A DNA stretch of 64,000 nucleotides. Origin: Mytilus californianus. Taxonomy: Eukaryota; Mollusca; Bivalvia; Mytilida; Mytilidae. A model generated the notes under the pieces. The model made no database searches, was not told the DNA's origin, and saw only the letters and a list, made by a program, of their open reading frames with translations. The stretch is taken from the NCBI RefSeq assembly GCF_021869535.1, contig NW_026262593.1:53060318-53124317 (forward strand), in the 5' to 3' direction. Positions 58,501 through 64,000 of this stretch are shown in pieces. The translations under genes were made by a program, and so were the position numbers. The first letter of the stretch is position 1. The number at the start of each line of letters is the position of its first letter.

Positions 58501-59209
58501 GTACTGTTTAGGACAGTGATTCAAAAAGTATATTTTAATTGATTATAATTCTTTGACAATTCAGCAGAAAAGAATTTATTTTGAAATATATTGATAATGA
58601 TCAGGTTATCAAAAGATGATCACCAATCATATATTCTCTGTTTTTATATTAAAACTATAGAGAAAACAAAGCAAAGGTAGAGAGAATCTAAATGTTTTCA
58701 AGTAAACTAAAGTTTAGGAAACTAATATTTCAAAGTTGAAAGGTAAATGATAACGGCAAGATGCTTTAAAATCAGATACTAAGGTTAAATTAGTTCTTGT
58801 CGATTTGTACAAGCAATTAGAACAACCTATTCACATGCCAAATTTAAAATAAATGCACGTTTACTGTTGCAATAATATTACAACACATTTAGCTCATAAT
58901 GAAGGAGATTTAATAAAATAATTTCTATACTGTCCTGCAGATTATTTATCCAAGTCTATATTTGCAAAGTTTTATTTGTGCAATCTGCAAAGTTTTGCCA
59001 TAAAATTGGTTGATAGAAATAGTTATACAACTTAGCTTTATTGTGTAATAAATGTAAATTTTGTAATTTTGATTTTGACTAATTTCAGTATTTACATAAT
59101 GGAGTTATTTTTTGTAACAATTTTGACATAGTTTTTATATGTTGTAAATTGTATATGTGTGAGAGAATTTATCCTCCACCAAAATGAGACACTGCTTGCT
59201 AATCAGTGA
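55561..59209. other. Long AT-rich stretch, no gene recognised
   Basis: About 3.6 kb between two inverted copies of the PLE-flank repeat. One small frame (56,461-56,661, containing LNERLVVKTANQTATSF) is weakly protein-like but alone. There are T-rich and A-rich runs (58,460-58,500). Possibly the decayed body of an older element whose ends are the inverted copies. Confidence 0.5.
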
Positions 59210-59319
59210 ATATTCTATATAATATAAATGTAATTTCATGGTAAGTATATTAAACCAAATTCATATAAAATGGTTATTTTTGAAATCTCAAGAAGAGATT
59301 TTATATGAATTTATAGGGT
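59210..59319 (+). repeat. PLE-flank repeat, hinge copy
   Basis: 59,210-59,271 is the reverse complement of 54,484-54,545. 59,267-59,319 is the exact 53-bp reverse complement of 62,517-62,569. The copy therefore closes an inverted repeat on each side and contains its own small hairpin (GAAATCTCAAGAAGAGATTT). Confidence 0.92.
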
Positions 59320-59321
59320 AA

Positions 59322-59560
59322 AAAGTAAAATCACAAAAATACTGAACTCCGAGGAAAATTCAATCGGAAAGTCCCTAATCACATGGCAAAATCAAATGAC
59401 AAAACACATCAAACGAATGGACAACAACTGTCATATTCCTGACTTGGTACAGGCATTTTCAAATGTAGAAAATGGTGGATTGAACCTGGTTTTATAGCGC
59501 TAAACCTCTCACTTGTACGACAGTCTTATCAAATTCCGTTATATTTACAACGATGCGTGA
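59322..59560 (-). repeat. Dispersed repeat R3, copy 4
   Basis: Same family as 7,799-8,012 in reverse: AAAGTAAAATCACAAAAATA, TCCGAGGAAAATTCAATCGG, ACTGTCATATTCCTGACTTG. It lies inside the inverted-repeat-bounded PLE block. Confidence 0.88.
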
Positions 59561-59786
59561 ACAAAACAGACATTATAAATAAAATAGTCAAAATATGGGT
59601 ACAGCAGTCATCACTGTGTTACAATATCAAAACAAACAATTATTTACAAAAAAGCACAAAAGCATCTATCAAATTAAAAACCACATTCATTGCTTCGCGT
59701 GTCTGACGTCAGAAAATGTAAATGTCACACAAGAAAAAAGTTTGTCATTCAATGTTTATTCAAAAATGTTTATTCAAAACAATTTT

Positions 59787-59937
59787 ATAATTTCACATGG
59801 GGAATGTTGGTATACAGGGTTAAAAAATCAAAAGTTATGTTAGAATTAATTTCAGAAATAGACCGAGATTTAAAATTGTCCAGAAGTTCTTTAGAATTTT
59901 TAAGAATCCACATATGGTTAATACCACTACGCGAGTA
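59787..59937 (-). pseudogene. PLE RT fragment (motif A region)
   Basis: About 150 bp matching 61,105-61,255 at about 90% by eye, same orientation as the main copy. It corresponds to residues 211-258 of the main RT frame, ending at the motif A block. Both ends break abruptly. It sits beyond the 3' end of the main copy, as in PLE loci with partial tandem copies. Confidence 0.88.
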
Positions 59938-60279
59938 AAATAAATTTGTCGTTTGTCGTTCAAAGTATTTTCAAATTTATAATAGAAAAATAACATAATG
60001 ACATATAATAGAACAATAACATAATGCCGGGATCTTTTAAAGTACAGAGTCACGTTATAAGAACCACAGAAACACAAAAAGTCGCATATACAAAACACAC
60101 CAGCAAAAATGAAAGATAATACAAACACATTGACGGGATGTATAAGTACCTAGCCACGTCAAATGGATATCACAGAAAACAAACCAAACAGTAAAAGTAA
60201 TATTAATAATAGAACAAAGACAAATGAAAGAACAATATTACACGTTGTTAAGATGATAAACAACGTCAGAATGCAGAAT
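59938..60279 (-). other. 3' untranslated region of the PLE
   Basis: AT-rich sequence after the RT stop on the minus strand. No frame or hairpin is supported, and no poly-A or obvious simple-repeat tail marks the 3' end. Confidence 0.5.
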
Positions 60280-61887
60280 CTATATTTCAAGACCATCATG
60301 TATTATTTGTGAAGTTGATACGGAATATTTATCAACAAGGTCTTGGTACCTTCCGATGAACTTTTTTAGAAAAAGGACGAGACGTTCTTTGACATACCCC
60401 TGGCTCATCAACTTTCTGCTCCGACACTGGTGACGTTTTACAAAGTCTGAGTAGGAGCTGCAAGCTCTTGAATATCGAATAAGTTGGGAAATGTATATCC
60501 CATATGCAGGTGAAGTTGGTATATTGCTACTAAAGTGGGGGAAATTTATAATTTTAAAATTAAAATCGTCTCGTTTGTCATAGATTCTGGTACTGAGATG
60601 ACTGTGTATGTCAAATTCGAGATATAAGTCTAAAAATGAGGCGGAGGAAGCCGTGTCCGTTGTTTCTTTAATTTCTAGTTCTGGGGGATATATTAATGGA
60701 ACCCAATCAGAAAAGTTCGGATTGTTAATTGAAAGAACATCATCAATATATCTAAAAGTGAAATTAAATAATCTGGCTTCTTTGATCTTCTTGTTTTTGA
60801 CAAGTGTCTGAAGGAACTCCGATTCATATGAAAATAAGAAGAGGTCGGCAAGGAGAGGCGCACAGTTCGTTCCCATAGGAATGCCGACAATTTGTTGAAA
60901 AAGTCTACCTCCAAATTCAACAAATATGTTGTCGATAAGAAACTCCAGCATACTGATCACTTGTTCTTCTGTGTAGCATGTTTTACCCATTTGTTCACTA
61001 TTAACAAAATGTGCCTTATGATATCCCAAAGTAATAAATTTATAGCGTATGCTACCATTTTTATCATGAAAGGCATTGTGGATTATTTCTTTCAAGCGAT
61101 TTTTCAATTTCACATGGGGAATGGTGGTATACAGGGTTGAAAAATCAAAAGTTTTGATAGAACTAATCTCAGAAAAAGACCGAGATTTAAAATTATCTAG
61201 AAGTTCTTTAGAATATTTAAGAATCCACATATGGTTAATACCACTACGCGAGTAAACAGTTTCACAGTATTTCTGAAGACCTTCTTTCACTGCGGACAGA
61301 ATTTTAGTCAATCTAATGGACAATTCTTTAGTGGAACATGCAGATGAGCCGGCAATGTACCGTTGTTTGTAAGGAATTTTGTGGAGCTTAGGTATCCAAT
61401 ACAAAAAAGGTAAGTCCTCCGATTTGGTGTTCAATGTAATGTTCATTGAAGCCATGAAGGACTTATGATTTGCTAAAATCTCATCCTTGTCAAATGATAT
61501 GTCTTTGTATGTGGGATTACCTGAGTGCTCATTTATTCCTAATTCTTTTACAAGACATTCGTAGTAATACGATTTACATATAAAGACAATATTATTTGAA
61601 GCTTTGTCCGCAGGAACAACAACATACTTATCATGAAGAGATGATAGACATTTCACGGCCTCTTTGTCTCTGAAAACGGACTTAGGTCGATCATTCACAC
61701 AGTTTTTCAACTTATGAATGCGACGTTTTATCAGAGACCTGATAGTTTTGACCCATTCTGACAAAGTGTCCAGTTCAACTTCTTCTCGTTTAGCCCATGC
61801 TCTGGCGTAGTCCTCAATGGAATCCATAATTATTTTTGAAGTTATGGTTCCAATTGATGTGTTGGGGTTCTCTAAACTTAAAACCAT
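60280..61887 (-). CDS. Penelope-like element reverse transcriptase, RT and C-terminal part
   Basis: Reverse transcriptase of a Penelope-like retroelement, 535 codons in the open frame; homology starts near residue 18. Motifs in order: VPADKASNNIVF (91-102), WIPKLHKIPYKQR (164-176), motif A FDFSTLYTTIP (247-257, catalytic D248), motif B GIPMGTNCAPLLADLF (335-350), motif C RYIDDVLS (379-386, D382/D383), SFLDL (417-421), IYDKRDDFNF (435-444), and thumb-like YGIYISQLIRYSRAC (462-476). It ends shortly after, with no GIY-YIG nuclease. The GIYIS phrase is part of the RT thumb and not that nuclease. All catalytic residues and the whole frame are intact, so the copy is young. The first 17 residues are out-of-frame overlap with the upstream ORF, so the ATG at 61,887 is unlikely to be the real start. 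Confidence 0.93.
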   Translation of the reverse strand: MVLSLENPNTSIGTITSKIIMDSIEDYARAWAKREEVELDTLSEWVKTIRSLIKRRIHKLKNCVNDRPKSVFRDKEAVKCLSSLHDKYVVVPADKASNNIVFICKSYYYECLVKELGINEHSGNPTYKDISFDKDEILANHKSFMASMNITLNTKSEDLPFLYWIPKLHKIPYKQRYIAGSSACSTKELSIRLTKILSAVKEGLQKYCETVYSRSGINHMWILKYSKELLDNFKSRSFSEISSIKTFDFSTLYTTIPHVKLKNRLKEIIHNAFHDKNGSIRYKFITLGYHKAHFVNSEQMGKTCYTEEQVISMLEFLIDNIFVEFGGRLFQQIVGIPMGTNCAPLLADLFLFSYESEFLQTLVKNKKIKEARLFNFTFRYIDDVLSINNPNFSDWVPLIYPPELEIKETTDTASSASFLDLYLEFDIHSHLSTRIYDKRDDFNFKIINFPHFSSNIPTSPAYGIYISQLIRYSRACSSYSDFVKRHQCRSRKLMSQGYVKERLVLFLKKFIGRYQDLVDKYSVSTSQIIHDGLEI

Positions 61888-62293
61888 GAGAAATCACCTT
61901 TCGGAGATTTTCATGTTGAATTATGTTTAGATCCCCAGTTATAACATGACCAGAGGGGCTGTAATTATAAGGCGAGTGGGAACAGTCACATGTCGGTGGG
62001 TTTTTGAGGTATTGTTCTAAGTCAAGGTCCTGCAATGCTTGTTTATAGTTAAATACTTTAGGTGCAATGGTTTTGGTGTAACTGTAGGATACAATAGGAA
62101 CAGACTGATTTTGAAAATAAATAGGAATTTTAGATATTACCTCCTTGTGATGTAGAACGTTGCAGATGTTGATTGCATCAATCCCTCTATTGGTAAAGTG
62201 AACAGGAAGGAATTTCCTCTTTTCCTCGTGTAAAGGTTCCGATCTTACTGGTTTGAAAAGACGGAAAAGATACTTATCACAATCCGCCACCAC
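61814..62293 (-). CDS. PLE N-terminal region, separated from RT by a frameshift
   Basis: 159 codons with the conserved N-terminal block of this PLE family: CDCSHSPYNYSPSGHVITGD (102-121), then REPQHINWNHNFK (141-153). It meets the RT frame at a five-T run on the plus strand (61,833-61,837). One base fewer there would keep the frame, so this is a single-base insertion, a sequencing or assembly slip, or less likely a programmed shift. The frame begins at GTG and has no in-frame ATG before an upstream stop, so the true start should lie in a separate exon. Confidence 0.85.
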   Translation of the reverse strand: MVADCDKYLFRLFKPVRSEPLHEEKRKFLPVHFTNRGIDAINICNVLHHKEVISKIPIYFQNQSVPIVSYSYTKTIAPKVFNYKQALQDLDLEQYLKNPPTCDCSHSPYNYSPSGHVITGDLNIIQHENLRKVISHGFKFREPQHINWNHNFKNNYGFH

Positions 62294-62295
62294 CC

Positions 62296-62310
62296 CTAAA
62301 ATAAATTCAG
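62296..62310 (-). promoter_or_regulatory. Candidate 3' splice site before the PLE N-terminal frame
   Basis: Minus strand CTGAATTTATTTTAG lies directly before GGGTGGTGGCGGATTG, the point where the protein frame opens without an ATG. A pyrimidine-rich tract and AG fit an acceptor. The donor exon is not identified. Confidence 0.45.
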
Positions 62311-62350
62311 TTTTTATTCACACAATTTTAATTATTCAATTAAACGAAAA

Positions 62351-63019
62351 ATTAAAACTGAAATTACTGTATGTACACAGGTAAATTATGACGTACGTGA
62401 GTACATCTTATGGATGTATTTTTAATCACCTAGTTAATTGCGATGAGAACATGTTGTGAAAGCAAACATATTCTATATAATATAAAATTAATGTAATTTC
62501 ATGGTAAGTATCTTTAACCCTATAAATTCATATAAAATCTCTTCTTGAGATTTCAAAAATAACCATTTTTTCTGTCTATTCGATATAACCTCAAAATTGT
62601 GGTGCACAATTTTGAATAACCCGTTACGCGGGTTATTCAGTTTGCATCACATTTTTGATGTTATTTCTTCATAAACAGAAAAAATATTAAAACTGAAGTT
62701 ACTGTTTGTACACAGTAAAATTATGACGTACGTGAGTACATCTTATGGATTTATTTTTAATCACCTAATTAATTGCGATGAGAACATGTTGTGAAAGCAA
62801 ACATATTCTATATAATATAAATGTAATTTCATGGTAAGTATATTTAACCCTATAAATTCATATAAAATCTCTTCTTGAGATTTCAAAAGTAACCATTTTT
62901 TCTGTCTATTCGATATAACCTCAAAAATGTGGTGCACAATTTCGAATAACCTGTAACGCGGGTTATTCAGTGTGCATCACATTTTTAATGTTATTTCTTC
63001 ATAAACAGAAAAAATATTA
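62351..63019. repeat. Two 335-bp direct repeats at the 5' side of the PLE (pseudo-LTR-like)
   Basis: Units 62,351-62,685 and 62,686-63,019, both from ATTAAAACTGAA(A/G)TTACTG to CATAAACAGAAAAAATATTA. Each contains GACGTACGTGAGTACATCTT, TTTCATGGTAAGTAT, the 53-bp segment (exact in unit 1), and hairpins GAATAACCCG/CGGGTTATTC and GTGGTGCA/TGCATCAC. Penelope-type elements are known to carry tandem terminal repeats of this kind. High similarity suggests recent origin. Confidence 0.92.
62614..62638. repeat. Perfect hairpin in the direct repeat
   Basis: GAATAACCCG, a 5-base loop, CGGGTTATTC. The second unit has the same structure with one change (AACCTG) that weakens pairing. Confidence 0.85.
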
Positions 63020-63065
63020 CAGTCATTCCTTAAATAAAAAATAGATTTATTTTTAAGATTAATTA

Positions 63066-63098
63066 TCGAAATGCGCATCTGGTGCATTGACAAATTTG
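63066..63098 (+). ncRNA. Truncated hammerhead-like tail
   Basis: CGAAATGCGCATCTGGTGCA: GAAA, a palindromic TGCGCA stem III, UC at the expected cleavage site and the 3' strand of stem I. The CTGATGA half is absent, so it cannot cleave. Likely a truncated insertion of a ribozyme-bearing repeat. Confidence 0.45.
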
Positions 63099-63299
63099 TA
63101 TTGTTTTTTAATCCAAAATATGTTGAGAATAAGAACAATAAAAATTAAAATTCAGTTCTTCGTGAACAATTGAGAGGTCTTTCCTTCCATATTTTTTTTA
63201 AATTTACTGTCATACACTTGATGCACTAACATACTGGTGTTGTCTCTTGATAGAAAAAACTAAGTGATATATCTATGACTAACGCTTAAATCTCGTAAC

Positions 63300-64000
63300 A
63301 CTCCCTTACACAATGGGTCCCCAAGTTGTTTACTTCATTTTACCGGAAAGTTGTTGAACCCCTGCAACTGTGGTTTAAGAGTTTAATCTAATTGTGTCTT
63401 TCATAAACCATTAAAGGAGGTTATGCCCATTACGGAAAGGTTATATTGCTTCGGTCTAAATTTAACAAAGTTGAGCCTTTATGACCCAAATATTTTTCAC
63501 TATTCACGATTCCTGTAAGTATAAGGATTCTTGAGATATCCCTTAACAAGTAGTAAGGTCAAAGGTCAATGTCAAGCTCATAAGCATTAAAACACATAAA
63601 ACCCTTTAAATAGCGTCAAAAACACATTATTTGCCTTTAAGGACATGACCTTGACCTTTGATCTGTAACTTTGATCAAGGTCATTGGTCTACAATGGCAT
63701 TGCAAAAGACTCTATGGGTCTAGGACCTTTCGTTTAAGAGTTTTGCCTAATAATGTTTTTTTAATAAACCGTCAGTTGGCGTTATGTCCCTTACACAATG
63801 GTAAAATCAATACAGTCATAATGTGACAAAGTTGCCCCTTGTTGACCCAAACATTTTCACCATTTAAATTTTCTGTATCTATAACCATTCAAGAACAATA
63901 AGAAAAACAAAGAAAATTAATGTCAAAATCTAAATTATGACTTTGACCTTTGACCTTGACCTATATTTTCAAGTTTTGGTCCAAGGATCTCATATCAAAA
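63300..64000. repeat. Diverged long tandem repeat rich in AGGTCA-like sites
   Basis: CCCTTACACAATGG occurs at about 63,303 and 63,789, GTTGAGCCTTTATGACCCAA at 63,471 is echoed near 63,832, and GACCTTGACCTTTG/AAGGTCAAAGGTCA phrases recur (63,557, 63,648, 63,955). Two diverged units run off the window's right edge. No gene. Confidence 0.6.

Noticed and set aside
60420..60500. GIY-YIG nuclease suggested by YGIYISQ in the PLE frame
   Set aside because: The phrase lies in the RT thumb region; no YIG partner or downstream nuclease residues follow.
61830..61840. Programmed ribosomal frameshift joining the PLE frames
   Set aside because: A plain one-base change in a homopolymer is the simpler reading; no slippery site with a downstream structure was seen.

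Overview
This is an AT-rich eukaryotic window that is almost entirely repeats. It has no complete host gene, rRNA, true tRNA gene or prokaryotic operon. The reverse transcriptase family, tRNA-headed SINEs ending in (TTGA)n, TA-flanked MITEs, hammerhead-ribozyme motifs and several dispersed repeats point to a bivalve mollusc, most likely a mussel (Mytilus). That assignment rests on recognition; no database search was made.

Layout: 1-3.55 kb is a 32-bp satellite with a ~767-bp higher-order period. At 3.77-4.79 kb lies a broken Penelope-like element (PLE) reverse transcriptase. Dispersed repeats fill 4.8-9.5 kb. A 60-bp minisatellite at 9.55-9.93 kb carries hammerhead-type motifs on the minus strand, one with an intact core. 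From ~11.56 to ~43.3 kb there is a diverged tandem segmental duplication: four copies of one long unit (anchors at 12,193, 17,059, 23,067 and 33,538) plus a partial leading copy, each disrupted by its own insertions. The copies share a minus-strand exon-like reading frame (splice acceptor, 32 codons, stop, downstream AATAAA), which may be the remains of a duplicated host gene.

From 43.3 to 54.4 kb there are dispersed repeats, inverted-repeat elements, a (TC)n microsatellite, a LINE relic and a 66-bp minisatellite. From 54.5 to 63.0 kb sits a compound PLE locus. On the minus strand a nearly intact endonuclease-less RT is split into two frames by one extra base in an A/T run. It is preceded by two 335-bp direct repeats, followed by a short extra RT fragment, and bracketed by exact 53-bp inverted repeats; a further inverted copy lies at 54.5 kb. 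The last kilobase holds a truncated hammerhead-like tail and a diverged tandem repeat rich in AGGTCA-like sites.

The genes do not form a pathway. The story is one of retroelement activity (PLE, SINE, LINE relics), non-autonomous DNA elements, ribozyme-bearing repeats and segmental duplication. Because the duplicated copies provide empty sites, several insertions can be bounded exactly and ordered in time.
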